Shown piece after piece: positions 25,680 to 36,550 of a stretch of DNA of 64,000 bases. The position numbers and the translations under genes are program-made. The notes below the pieces were generated by a model. That model was not told the DNA's origin, searched no databases, and saw only the letters and a program-made list of their open reading frames with translations. The stretch is from Cacajao melanocephalus. Taxonomy: Eukaryota > Chordata > Mammalia > Primates > Pitheciidae. The stretch lies in NCBI GenBank assembly GCA_963573385.1, contig CAUYLG010039309.1:1-64000 (forward strand). Reading direction: 5' to 3'. Numbering within the stretch: position 1 is the stretch's first letter; each line of letters opens with the position of its first letter.

Positions 25680-26400
25680 GGCAGCATCATGGAAAAAATG
25701 AATTAAATATTTTGAGCTATTAAGAGTGAAAGGGAGGAAAGGGAAAAGCCAACAGTTTGTGAGAAAGTTGAAGATTAAAACACTGGACATTGTGAAAATG
25801 ATCAAAGATGGTCTACAGGGGTAGATTAATAATCTGAAAGTAGAGGGGCTATGGTGAGAGGGAAAGATGCTTGAATTATTAATTCTGTCAATGGGACAGT
25901 TGTTGGTGATGACATGTTTCCAAAATGTTCTTGTGGGAGTGGGTGCTTGAAGGGGTACGGAGGAGAAGGAAATTGGAAGAGAGGAGACTGGAAACCAGGA
26001 AGCCATAATATTCACTGGGTTGTTCATGCAGTTGTTGGAGGACTGGGGACACCCAGGAGGATAGCAAGGTTAGCGTGGAGAGGAAGATGATGAGACAAAT
26101 GCCAGTGTCTTTGATGAATAATGGATGGTGAATAGGTGGTCATTCAAGAGCAGCATTGAGGAGGGGCAAGGGTAGAATAAATAAATGCCACAGGTCTCAA
26201 ATGAGTAGCTTTTGTTCTTATAGATGGGGATGTACTAGTCTGCAGTGGAGAGCAAAGAGGATAGGTAGCCCATCCCTCAACCATGAGATAAGTGAGGTTG
26301 AATGCATAAATAGACACTTCCTGAATGACAGTAAGACAGAGCCAGGTTTAAGTTGAGGCAAATTATCATAAAGAAATGGTAGATGTTGTAGCTATAACAA
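25680..26400 (-). mobile_element. L2-like sequence, antisense (tentative)
   Basis: The plus strand is purine-rich and resembles reverse-complemented L2 ORF2 near the endonuclease region (GAGTGGGTGCTTGAAGGGG, GAGACTGGAAACCAGG). The match is weak and the edges are uncertain. The 123-codon minus-strand frame at 25656-26027 lies mostly here, but I see no endonuclease motif intact. Confidence 0.4.
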
Positions 26401-27300
26401 CATCTTGCAAGATGCTGCTGGTTATGAAATGGCAATTCCAGAAGGCTCACTATAAATATTCTGTGCCAGGGGAAATTTAAGAACCACATCAAAGGCAAGA
26501 CCATGCAAAACTGAGTCTTTCTACCTCCAGTAGTATTCATTCATTCCACATTTATTAAGTCAAAATTAAGTGATCTATTTATATCAATAATGTTACTAAC
26601 CTATTTATAATAATATTTTAAGATGTTTATCAAATTGATACTTTATAAAAATGTAATTCAGAATAGCCCATCACAATTCAGAAGAAAACAATTCAATGAA
26701 ATGAGGATCATACACAGTTTATGGAATAGTTAACCTAAACATATTTGTGCATACAACAAATGAAAATTGATATAAAATGTAAATATGATATTAATTACTA
26801 AGCCTCTCCTTGCTAGACTACGAAAACATCAAGTAAACTCTAAGGTTCTATAAAAATGGACAGGATTTATTTATGATTTTACCTAAAACCTAAAGAACAG
26901 CTGTAGTTTCATTTTGATGGATACATGGCCATCAAAAACATAAGCCTACACTTATCTTTCTTCTCAGTACCATATGCTCCAGATAATCTTCTTGAAGTGA
27001 ATGATCTATCTAACTTACATAAATGAAAAGTTGAGGAAAGGTAAAAAAACATGTGATTATGTGTTTTCTGCAATTAGGATAAATATTGCTTGTTCAGAGT
27101 TAAGATAAAGAGGTTGACACATTTTAAAATCCTTTTTCATTAGAATGAACTTCGTCCTATGAATATCCCAAAGCCAAATATGCAAGTATAAGTTAAGAAA
27201 CTTGGAGACATCAAAACGTCCAGTTTTAAAAATTAGTAATGGATAGCATCAACAACTATTCGGTTCAGAAATGAATGCCATTTGCAATTCGTTTTTTAAG
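26401..27300. other. Unassigned, strongly AT-rich DNA
   Basis: No repeat or gene is recognised. The GAATGCATAAATAG-type tails near 26300 and 26540 could belong to MIR or L2. Confidence 0.45.
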
Positions 27301-28160
27301 AGATATCTCCCATGTTCATTACAGCTCTATTTTTGATAGCCAAGATATGAAAGCAACCTAAGTGTCCATCAATGGATAAGTGGATAAAGAAAATGTGTAT
27401 ATATGAATGTTTTCACTTATAAGTGGGAACTAAATGATGAGAACTCATAAACACAAAGAAGAGAACAACAGACCCTGGAGCCGACTTGAGGGTGAAGTGT
27501 AGGAGGAAGAGAGGAGCAGAAAAAATTGTTATTAGGTGGTAGGCTTAGCATCTGGGTGATAAATCTATACAACAAACCTTCATGATACAAGTTACTTATG
27601 TAACAAAACTGCACATGTAACAAAATAAAAGAAAATGTGCTATATATGCACAATGAAATACTATTCAGCCATAAAAAAGAAAATTCTGCCATTTGTGACA
27701 ACATGGATGAATGAGAAGACATTATGTTAAGTGAAATAAGCCAGTCACAAAAAGACAAATACCACATGATCTCACTTATATATGGAATCTTAAAGAGTTG
27801 ATCACACATAATTAGAGAGTAGAACGGTGGTTTCCAGAGACAGGGGTGGCTAGGGAAAAGGAGAGCTTAGAAATATGTTGGTCAACAAATACATATTTAC
27901 AGTTAAATAGGAGCAACAAATGTAAGAGGTATATTGTACAGTATGATGACTATAGTTATTGGCAATATATTATATTCTTAAAAAATGCTAAGACAGTAAA
28001 TGTTAAGTGTTATGCCCACAGAAATAATAATGTGAGGTAATTAATTTAATTAGCTAGATTTAACTATTCCACAATGTATATATACTTCAAAACATCATGT
28101 TATACAAGGTAAATATATACATTTTTACTATGTCAATTTAAAAACAAATCAATGTGGAAA
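27301..28160 (+). mobile_element. Older L1 3' region (L1MA/L1MB-like), split by a younger L1
   Basis: The left part (27301-27404) matches late ORF2 (CATCAATGGATAAGTGGAT). It is interrupted by another L1 and then continues at the same consensus point (ATACTATTCAGCCATAAAA, then CAAATACCACATGATCTCAC) down to the 3' UTR, ending near 28160. Confidence 0.85.
27405..27628 (+). mobile_element. Younger L1 3' end nested in the older L1
   Basis: It starts in late ORF2/3' UTR (CACTTATAAGTGGGAACTAA) and ends with AACTGCACATGTAACAAAAT. The host sequence AAGAAAATGTG followed by TATATATG occurs on both sides (about 27387-27404 and 27629-27648), a target duplication of about 18 bases with one extra base in the right copy. 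Confidence 0.85.
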
Positions 28161-29224
28161 AAAAAGAAATTATTTTCAGGAAGCATGGAAAGGAATTTGT
28201 TAGACAGTTTTTCCCACTCTTCCTCCTAGACCCTGTTAAAAAGCAAATCTTGATTCTATTTATACTGTGGTTTATGATTAATTTTTATCTTATCTCCTTG
28301 ACAGTTTTATTATAGAGATGTGTTTACACTTAATGAAATGTGTGCAATATTTCTAAAACAGAGAGCTAGAGGCACCTTCCAGAGCTGAGCAACACAGTCT
28401 CAGCATGACAGCGGTTTCCTGTGGCTTCTGTGAAAAATTCTCACTTTCTCTCCATGCCTTGGCGCTTTTTCTCAAGATTTGAAGCCTTTGTATTCACAGT
28501 AATCACAAAATCTGATTGATACCACTCTTTGATCTTTAGATCCAGGATACAATCCCTTGTGCTTTAATTCTGTTGCTTTTCACTTGAACCTTGAGTGGGC
28601 TTTATTCATGTAAGGTGAAAAATTTTAGATTCAAGTAAAAGCTAAAACTGCATGGGAACTTGGTTTTGGCAAATCCACAGGGTGTAACAATGTCTTGTTT
28701 AATATTCAATTCAGAACCAAGTGCTAGTTTACAATATTTTTTCTGAAATAATATAGTTTTGCAATTTGCACTGGTTTTCATAGCCTCTTCTCATCCTAAT
28801 ATTTCTGAGTTACATAATTTTCTAAACACTCAAAGATTTTACCATTATGGTGACTGCCCATTTATAGCTGCGTCCCCATTATATTCCAAAGACTAAAGAA
28901 AACCAAGCTGGTTCCCAGAATCTAAACATATTTCATTAACTTCATGTTGCCTAGCTAAATTGTTTTATTACTGTCATATCATTCTGAAGCCTCCCTCTAG
29001 TCAATCCCCTCTCCCAACACTACAACACCAAAAAGTAGAAGAAATCCTTTGGTGGCATTCTTTGTGAATCCTATCCAATACTTCCTTAAGGGTTTTAGAC
29101 ATCCCATGAACTACAGCACGTGTCAACCCGTGTTAGCAAAGTGTCAGAGGCACCTGTGCATTCCCAATATTTAGGCACCAAAACTACCAGTCATGTTGTT
29201 CCTCAACATCCAACATCCATTGTA
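28161..29224. other. Unassigned DNA, about 1 kb
   Basis: No repeat or exon is recognised. Confidence 0.5.
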
Positions 29225-29800
29225 TTCAGTATCTTTTGCTGCATAAGAAATAATCCTAAAATTAGTGGATTAAAACAACACACATTTTTCAGTTAACAAT
29301 TCTGTGTGTAAGGTATTTTGAAATAGCTTAGCTGGGTCCTCTGCCCCATGGTCTTGCAGTCCCATGAAGTTGACTCAGGGTCTACTGACTCATCTGAAGG
29401 TCTGACTGGGGAAAGGTCTGCCTCTAAGTTTCCTCCATAGTATTGACAGAGTTTATTCAGTTCCTTTTTGGCTGTCAGACTGATGGGCTCAGTTACTAGC
29501 TGGCTGTTGTCCAGAAGCTGCCCTCAGTTTTATGCTACATGGGCCTCTCAAACTTGTCAGCTTGCTTCGTTAAACTGTGCAAGACAACTAGGCAATATAG
29601 TCCACTAGCAATACAGAGGTAATGGTCTTTTATACCGTAATCAAGGAAATGACATTCCATCACCCCTTCTGTATTCTAATGATTAGAACCAAGTCACTCT
29701 GTCCAGCCCACGCTTGAGTGAAGCATATTTATACAGAGCATGAATATGAGAAAATGGGGGTCTTTAGTGACCATTTTACAGGACATTCACATTCATACAG
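29225..29800 (-). mobile_element. MaLR-like (MLT1-related) LTR, antisense
   Basis: The plus strand has the reverse complement of an old MaLR LTR: TATCTTTTGCTGCATAAG, then TAGTGGATTAAAACAACA, GCTTAGCTGGGTCCTCTGCC and later GAACCAAGTCACTCTGTCCA. No clear target duplication is visible. The subfamily is uncertain. Confidence 0.6.
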
Positions 29801-29954
29801 CAAAATTAGATATTCATGAATCCTGTGTAAGATAAATAAATATGGTTCATCTCCATGTATATAATTGTTCCCTAGTCACAAGCAATAAGAGCCCCAAGGA
29901 AGAAAGAGGGTGTGACATGCCTCCTTAGATAAGAAAATGCAAATGTTAGTCACA

Positions 29955-30028
29955 TGATATGGGTTGGCTGTGTCCCCACCCAAAGGTCATCTTGAATTGT
30001 AATAGTACCCATGTATCAAGGTAGGGCA
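29955..30028 (+). mobile_element. THE1/MST LTR, 5' fragment only
   Basis: TGATATGGGTTGGCTGTGTC and the following 50 bases match the 5' end of the LTR in sense orientation, then stop abruptly. Confidence 0.85.
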
Positions 30029-30202
30029 TTGAATTTGTATTGCTATAAAGAAATATCAGAGACTGGATAATTTATAAAGAAAAGGGGCTCAATTGACTCA
30101 TAGCCCTGCAGGATGTACAGGAAGTATGTACAGGAAGCATGGCTGGGGAGACCTGGGAAACTCACAATCATGGCAGATGTTGAACAGGAAAGAGGCACGT
30201 CC
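30029..30202 (-). mobile_element. MST/THE1-type LTR fragment, antisense
   Basis: It matches the 3' part of a MaLR LTR in reverse (GAGACTGGATAATTTATAAA, then CTCACAATCATGGCAGATG) and directly abuts the sense fragment. It ends where the L1 poly(T) begins, so the rest of the LTR is missing or lies beyond a later rearrangement. Confidence 0.83.
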
Positions 30203-31422
30203 TTTTTTTTTTAAATATATATTTTATTGCACTTTAGGTTCTGGGGTACATGTGAAGAACATGCAGGATTGTTGCACAGGTACTTACGTAGCAATGTGGT
30301 TTGCTGCCTCCATCCTCATCACCTATATCTGGCATTTCTCCCCATGTTATCCCTCACCAACTCCCCACCCCCCGCTGTCCCTCCCCTAGTCCACGCCCAC
30401 AGACCTCAATGTGTGATGCTCCCCTCCCTGTGTCCATGTGTTCTCATTGTTCAACACCTGCCTATGAGTGATAACATGTGGTGTTTGATTTTCTGTTCTT
30501 GTGTCAGTTCGCTGAGAATGATGGTTTCCAGGTTCATCCATGTCCCTACAAAGGTCACGAACTCATTGTTTTTTATGGCTGCATAGTATTCCATGGTGTA
30601 TATGTGCCACATTTTCCCTGTCCAGTCTATCATTGATGAGCATTTGGGTTGGTTCCAAGTCTTTGCTATTGTAAACAGTGCTGGAATGAACGTATGTGTG
30701 CATGTGTCCTTATAATAGAACGATTTATAAGCCTTTGGATATATACCCAGTAATGGGATTGCTGGGTTACACGGACTTTCTATTTCTAGGTCCTTGAGGA
30801 ATCACCACACTGTCTTCCACAATGATTGAACTAATTTACACTCCCACCAACAGTGTAAAAGTGTTCCTATTTCTCCACATCCTCTCCAGCATCTTTGGTC
30901 TCCAGAGTTGTTAATGATCGGCATTCTAACTGGCATGAGATGGTATCTCAATGTGGTTTTGATTTGCATTTCTCTAATGACCAGTGATGATGAACATTTT
31001 TTCATGTGTTTGCTGGCTTCATATGTCTTGTTTTGAAAAGTGTCTGTTCATATCCTTTGCCCACTTTTGGATGGGTTTGTTTTTTTCTTGTAAATCTGTT
31101 TTAGTCCTTTGTAGATTCTGGATATTAGCCCTTTGTCAGATGGGTAGATTGCAAAAAATTTTCCCATTCTGTTGATTGCCAGTTCACTCAAATGATAGTT
31201 GCTTTTGCTGCGCAGAAGCTCTTAAGTTTAATTAGATCCCATTTGTCTATTTTAGCTTTTGTTGCCATTGTTTTTGGTGTTTTAGTCATGAAGACCTTGC
31301 CTATGCCTATGTCCTGAATGGTATTGCCTAGGTTTTCTTCTAGGGTTTTTACAGTGTTAGGTCTTATGTTTAAATCTTTAATCCATCCGGAGTTAATTTT
31401 TGTATAAGGTATAAGGAAGTGG
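30203..31422 (-). mobile_element. L1 3' portion (L1PA-like), antisense
   Basis: Poly(T) at 30203-30212 is followed by the reverse complement of the 3' UTR and late ORF2 in unbroken consensus order, about 1.2 kb. The 5' truncation point (near TATAAGGAAG, 31420) is joined straight to an Alu. The ORF2 C-terminal frame is broken by stops. Confidence 0.93.
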
Positions 31423-31628
31423 TCATCTCTATTAAAAATACAAAATTAGCTGGGTGTGGTGGTGCAAGAATGTAATCCCAGCTCCTTAGGAGGCTGAGGC
31501 AGGAGAATTGCTTGAACTTGGGAGTCAGAGCTTTCAATGAGCTGAGATCACGCCATTGTACTCCAGCCTGGGTAACAGAGTGAGACACTGTCTCCAAACA
31601 AACAAACAAACAAAACCCAAAAAACAGA
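31423..31628 (+). mobile_element. Alu, 5'-truncated, joined head-to-head to the L1
   Basis: It begins in the middle linker (TCTCTATTAAAAATACA) and runs through the right arm to a CAAA-repeat tail. Its truncated 5' end touches the truncated 5' end of the antisense L1. Confidence 0.88.
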
Positions 31629-32115
31629 AACACCTGCATTCCTATGATTATTGCAGCACTATTCGTAATAAGAAAGTCATGCAACCAACCTAAATGTTCA
31701 CCAACCAATTACTGGATAAAGAATATGTGATACATCACACACACACACACTATAAAATACTACTCAGCCATTAAAAATGTAATCATTTGTTTTGCAACAA
31801 CATGGATGGTACTGGAGACCACTATTTTATGTGAAATAATTTAGAAACATAAAGTAAAATACTGCATGTTCTCACTTATAAGAGGGAGCTAAATAATGTG
31901 TACACATGGTGGTCATACAGAGGGATAATAGACATTGGAGCCTTGGAAGGGTGGGAGGGTGGGAAGGGGTTGAGTGATGAGAAATTACTCAGAGGGTACA
32001 ATGTACACTATTCAGGTGATGGTTACATTAAATGTCCAGACATCACCACTGCTCAATATATTCACGGAGAAAAGTACACTAGTACCCACTAAATCTGTAT
32101 AAATAAAAAAAAAAA
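31629..32115 (+). mobile_element. Older L1 3' region
   Basis: It matches late ORF2 to 3' UTR (ATTATTGCAGCACTATTCG, CTACTCAGCCATTAAAAATG, CATGTTCTCACTTATAAG), ending at an A-rich tail near 32105-32115. A CA repeat lies at 31737-31750. It is more diverged than the L1 at 30203 and in the opposite orientation. Confidence 0.85.
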
Positions 32116-32180
32116 CTTGAATGAAAGATGAATGAGAATTTCAGTAGCTTGGAACATGTTCTTCCCTATATCAAGAATGC

Positions 32181-32500
32181 AGTAGCTCAAGCCTGTAATC
32201 CCAGCACTTTGGGAGGCTGAGATGGGCGTATGCTCACACCCAGGAGTTCAAGACCAGCATGGGCAACAAAGCAAGACCCTGACCCCGTCTCCACAAAAAT
32301 AAGCAAGTAAGTAAATAAATAAATAAATAATCAGCCAGGTGTGGTGGCACACATCTGTAATTCAGGCTACTGAGGAGGCTCAAGTGAGGACTGCTTGAGC
32401 CTGGGAGGTCAAGGCTGCAGTGAGCTGTGATTGTGCCACTGCACTCTAACCTGCACGACAGAATAAAACCTTGTCTCAAAAAACAAACAAACAAACAAAA
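32181..32500 (+). mobile_element. Full Alu (AluJ-like)
   Basis: It is missing only about 10 bases at the 5' end. The middle linker has expanded into AATA/AAGT repeats at about 32300-32330. The flanks CAAGAATGC (32172-32180) and CAAGGAATGC (32501-32510) are a target duplication with one inserted base. Confidence 0.92.
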
Positions 32501-32510
32501 CAAGGAATGC

Positions 32511-32900
32511 CTTCACTCTTTCTCATTATTCACTCACCATTCTACCACTTCTAATCTTCCTCAAAGCCCACTCTAATTTCCTTGACATATTATTATATCA
32601 ATTTCCAAAAGATGAAAGATTGTACATTAAGATCTTCTAACATGTATACCTACTACCTAGATCCTAGCATTAACACTTTATTATCCTTGCTTTATTACAT
32701 ATATATTGTTATCCATTCTTCTATTTAATGGCCCACTTTTATTCCAGCAGTTTTTCAGGGGCACTTTCTCTGAATCCCCAAAGTGGCAAAGACTTTACAT
32801 CCTATCCTCATACTCTCTCTTACAATTTCTCATCCGTCTGTTATGACGCTTTATAATTATCATATACAAATTCGTTTAATATTTGTCTTCTCTGATAGAC
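32511..32900. other. Unassigned AT-rich DNA
   Basis: No repeat or gene is recognised. Confidence 0.45.
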
Positions 32901-33078
32901 CAATGTGATTCTCAAAGTTGAGCTTGCTTTAAAATCATGGGAAGGCTGGCTAAAACATAGGTTACTCAGCCCTATCTCCAAAATTTCTGATATAGCAGGG
33001 CTTGGATGGGGTCCAAAGTTTTGCACATCTGACAAGGTCTCAGGTGATGCTGATGCTGCTAGTCCAAGAGCACCATGC
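32901..33078 (+). mobile_element. MER5A-type hAT (Charlie) non-autonomous element
   Basis: The order matches MER5A: GATTCTCAAAGTTGAG near the left terminal repeat, CAAAATTTCTGATATAGCAG in the middle and TCAGGTGATGCTGATGCTGC near the right. The right terminal repeat is decayed. It has no transposase; such elements were moved by an autonomous Charlie. Confidence 0.88.
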
Positions 33079-33224
33079 TGCTGGGTTCATGTTTATCTGT
33101 CTTACTCCTAATTCCTATCAGCTATCATAAGCATAGAGAAGGCATACAGAGTACAATATAGATTTATTGAATGAGTGAACCAATGTGAATGTGTGTATGC
33201 GTGTTTGTGTGTGTATCTTTTTCA

Positions 33225-33380
33225 TTTAATATGGCATAGGAATTCCTTATAGCCATCGTTGTCAATGAATAGGATCATCAATCTGCACATCTTGTTTATG
33301 TATCTTCCCCTATTGTTGTATACTTAAATTGTTTCCAATTAATCCTGTTATATTGGATACTGTTTCCAAACAGTCCTTGA
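33225..33380 (-). mobile_element. Ancient L1 fragment, antisense (tentative)
   Basis: CCCCTATTGTTGTATACTTA followed by ATTGTTTCCAATTAA resembles the antisense of late L1M ORF2. It is short and diverged. Confidence 0.45.
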
Positions 33381-34109
33381 TTTTTCACAGGAATTTCTTC
33401 ACATCATAACGAACAAAGGATAGGTACACTTTCTTATTTTATATTTTTATTTTTCTTGTGGTCCCAGGTTATAAACTCAGCATGTTATTTCCAGATGAAA
33501 TGCAGGAGTAATTATGATTTCCAAAGGATCTTTTCTTAAGGGAGTGGAGAAAAAAAATCAGCATACTTTAATTGCAAGTGAGACAATGTTTGTATGAAGT
33601 GTTCTGTGCAGGTGTGAAGGTGGGTGGTAATGCAACAGAACTGGACTGTATCTCTGTCAATATGCCATTATCAGAACCATGAAACAGCTGGTTCTAAATG
33701 ACCAATGACCAAAAATGTTCTATAGTAAACAAGGAGTTGCCTGGCGCTGCCCTTGAGTTCTTTAGATAAAGGATTCCAAAGGAGTGCCCTGGAGTTCAAC
33801 AGGATTTTAAAAATCTGCTTATATTATGGTTCCGTGGCTTCAATATGAAAATTTAAAGGCAATCTTTTAATAACTTCTTTGACTTTCTATAGTTATTTAC
33901 ACCATATTCAAATGATGGAAATTTTCCCAAATGATTTTTATTTCCTCTGCATAGGAACCAGGGAACAAAATTAGCACAGGTACCATTCTGATGTCATATT
34001 GGTTATTGGAAGCTGTCTTTCTCATTGTAAAGCACCTATGAACCTATTTACAATGTTCTCAATTCAACACAAGATAAAGTAGATGGCAAAACGTTCATGT
34101 ATTCTCAAA
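33381..34109. other. Unassigned DNA
   Basis: No repeat or gene is recognised. Confidence 0.5.
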
Positions 34110-34430
34110 TTTATCAAACCTCCTTTTACTGAAAGACTACCTTGTTCCAGGTATTATGAGAACACATAAGTTACAGGAAACATTCTCTTTCCTCAAGAAA
34201 CTTAGAGTCTAAAAGGGAATGGACTTACTAATCTCAGTGCAATGGGATGTAGTCTTTAGGTAAAATATGCAAGGGTCTTGCTGGAGAAAGGCAAGCATTT
34301 AAATGAGACTGAAACATGAGGGGAGGCACTTAACTGAGTTTTGAAGGAAAAGTGTTAGTATAAGAAGAGTAGTGAAAGCCTTTGCAAGTGAAGAATAGCA
34401 TCTAGGTCCAAAATGGAATAAAGCATCCCA
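34110..34430 (-). mobile_element. L2 3' region, antisense
   Basis: The plus strand follows the reversed L2 tail: CCTTGTTCCAGGTATTATGA, CAAGAAACTTAGAGTCTAA, then CACTTAACTGAGTTTTGAAG. Diverged but in consensus order. Confidence 0.6.
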
Positions 34431-34544
34431 AAGAATAAGAATGTTTCAATGGAGTTAACATGAGATCACTTGTACAAGACAGTTCAGAAATCATTGAATA
34501 GATTGGCCAGTGTCAGATCAGGAATGGCAGGGAAACTAACCAGC

Positions 34545-35010
34545 CATGTCTGGCCTATGCCTCTTCAGCCTCATTTCATTACTTCCTCTTTGTTCTCTGT
34601 GTTACAGCCCCACTGGCCTTCAATTATTCCTCCCAAATCTCAAGTTTTCATCTCCCTCTGGACCTTTATGCGCTGCCTGGGATGTTCTTTCATGCATCCC
34701 TCTTCATCCAGGTGATGCCTTCTTCACCATCAGATCTTGGCTTCAGTTCTACTTTCTCAGGAAAGGCCTCTGTGATCCTCCAGAAGAAGTCAGTCTCTAG
34801 CTTGCATCTTCTCGGTTTACTATTTTCTTCCGGCACAGGCTGTATCATGGTTGATATCTATGAACATAATCATTTTCACACTATTCCATAAGTTCAAGCA
34901 GGGAAGAAAACATATCTGTTTTCCTTAATATTGTGTTCCTGTTTTAAGCAGAATTTCTTGCATATAGTGGGTGCTTAGCAAGGATGGGAGGAAATATTTG
35001 TTCCACATTG
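34545..35010 (+). mobile_element. L2 3' region, sense
   Basis: The consensus order is clear: CTGGCCTATGCCTCTTCAGC, GCCCCACTGGCCTTCAATTA, CTCAGGAAAGGCCTCTGTGA, then a GCATATAGTGGGTGCTTAGC end. It faces away from the antisense L2 at 34110, so the two are separate insertions. Confidence 0.8.
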
Positions 35011-35017
35011 ATAAGCC

Positions 35018-35055
35018 ATGTCATGTGTGTGTATGTGCGTGTGTGTGTGTACACA
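35018..35055. repeat. TG microsatellite
   Basis: Interrupted GT dinucleotides just after the L2 3' end. Confidence 0.85.
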
Positions 35056-35059
35056 ATTC

Positions 35060-35180
35060 TTTTTATGTAATCCTTCCTCAAATTCTTTGAAGTAGGTAAT
35101 ATATATTTTTTATAATTTACAGCTAAAATAAATTGGGCTAATGGAAGTTAATTCTTGTAAAGTTGCAGCATGATCTCATG
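35060..35180 (-). mobile_element. MIR fragment, antisense (tentative)
   Basis: GTAATCCTTCCTCAAATTC and GAAGTAGGTAATATATATTT followed by a TTACAGCTAAAATAAA core resemble reversed MIR. It is strongly diverged. Confidence 0.45.
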
Positions 35181-35639
35181 TTTGTATGTTTTATGTTTCT
35201 CTTTCTATCAATCCCATGACCATTAAATACTACCCAGAAATAAAGCAGTAATTTTTATCATCTGAGTTCTCAATTCCTCTGTGAGTCTTTTTAAAATTCT
35301 GCCTGCGCCACAAGCAAGGAAGTCTAGGCCATTCTATTGTCGATTTCCATTTAGCTATGTAGATTCTTCTAATGCATCACTAACACCGTTGACTTCTCTA
35401 TTTCCCCTCTGTGTATACTCTGAGGTTCTGGAAAACAGGACTTTTGTCCTGTTCACCATATTACTACTCTCAAGTACCAATGGGTAATTAAAGTAGTGCT
35501 GAGGTGACTTGTATGAGATAGTTTAGAAATGATCACATGGTTGTCCAAGATCAAACTGTGAACTGCAGAGGAACTCATCCACTGAGTGTGCCACCTACCC
35601 ACCTTTAAATTTAAGTTAAATACCTAAGTTATACTGTTC
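35181..35639. other. Unassigned DNA with L2-like traces
   Basis: The stretch GAAAACAGGACTTTTGTCCT near 35430 resembles the sense L2 tail, but the match is too weak to call. It contains a short palindrome (AGGACTTTTGTCCT). Confidence 0.4.
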
Positions 35640-35790
35640 AGTCCCAAGTGTATGTATTGAGTAATTGCTATGTGGTAGGCACTGTTCTAGACTCCAGGGA
35701 TACAGCATTGAGTAATACCAGTGAAGTCCAAGATGCTGTTACCATGGAGCTTATGCTCTACTGGGAGTTCTAGCAGATTGAGCCTTTAGA
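35640..35790 (-). mobile_element. L2 3' end, antisense
   Basis: GCTATGTGGTAGGCACTGTT, CCAGGGATACAGCATTGAG and CATGGAGCTTATGCTCTACT match the reversed L2 terminus. Confidence 0.7.
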
Positions 35791-36279
35791 TTTAGCAAGT
35801 CTTTTACAGATTGTTGCTCTACGTCACCTCCCTAATATAGGCTCTAAAAATATGTATTTTTTTTCTCTAATGATCACATTTAGCTTTATTTGAGGCTTAG
35901 GCATTGCTCTTTCCTTAAGAATTATCAGTTTGTAACATGACCCAACCTTTCTTGCCATTTTAAAAAGAAAATATTGCTTTCATTTTCATCCCCTCCATCA
36001 TTGCTTTACTATTTTAACGAGCTTTGTCTCTTCCAACAGCAATTAGCCTATCCCCCTTGTGGTTCAACCAAACATCAGCTTTGGAAGAATTAATTTTGCT
36101 TTTTGCTATAAAAAGAAGTATTTTTAACTTAATATGAAAGCAGCCAATTTGTCTGGTACAGTTCTTTTGTTTGAAACTCATTTTCTTTAATTTTGGCCAG
36201 TTATCCTCCAAGTACACATTTCCTGCCCCAGAGACTTAGTTAATATTCCTCTCACACTGTTCTTCAACCAAATCCAGGG
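35791..36279. other. Unassigned DNA
   Basis: No repeat or gene is recognised. Confidence 0.5.
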
Positions 36280-36291
36280 AAGATGCTTTAT

Positions 36292-36538
36292 TTTTTAATT
36301 ATACTTTAAGTTCTGGGGTACATGTGCAGAATGTGCAGGTCTGTTACATAGGTATACACATGCCATGGTGGTTTGTTGCATCCATCACCCTGTCATCTAC
36401 ATTAGGTATTTCTCCTAATGCCATCCCTCCCCTATCCCCCAACCCCATGCTATTTCTTCCCTAGGCCCCACCCCGCAACAGGCCTCAATGTGTGAGGTTT
36501 CCCTCCCTGTAATCATGTGTTCTTATTGTTCAACACCA
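36292..36538 (-). mobile_element. L1 3' end (primate L1), antisense, 247 bases
   Basis: It reads as the reverse complement of the L1 3' UTR end (TACTTTAAGTTCTGGGGTAC to CAATGTGTGAGG). Perfect target duplications AAGATGCTTTAT occur at 36280-36291 and 36539-36550. A clean, severely 5'-truncated L1 insertion. Confidence 0.95.
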
Positions 36539-36550
36539 AAGATGCTTTAT

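Noticed and set aside
30093..30586. Overlapping plus-strand frames of 98 and 119 codons
   Set aside because: They lie on the antisense strand of an L1 3' UTR and late ORF2.
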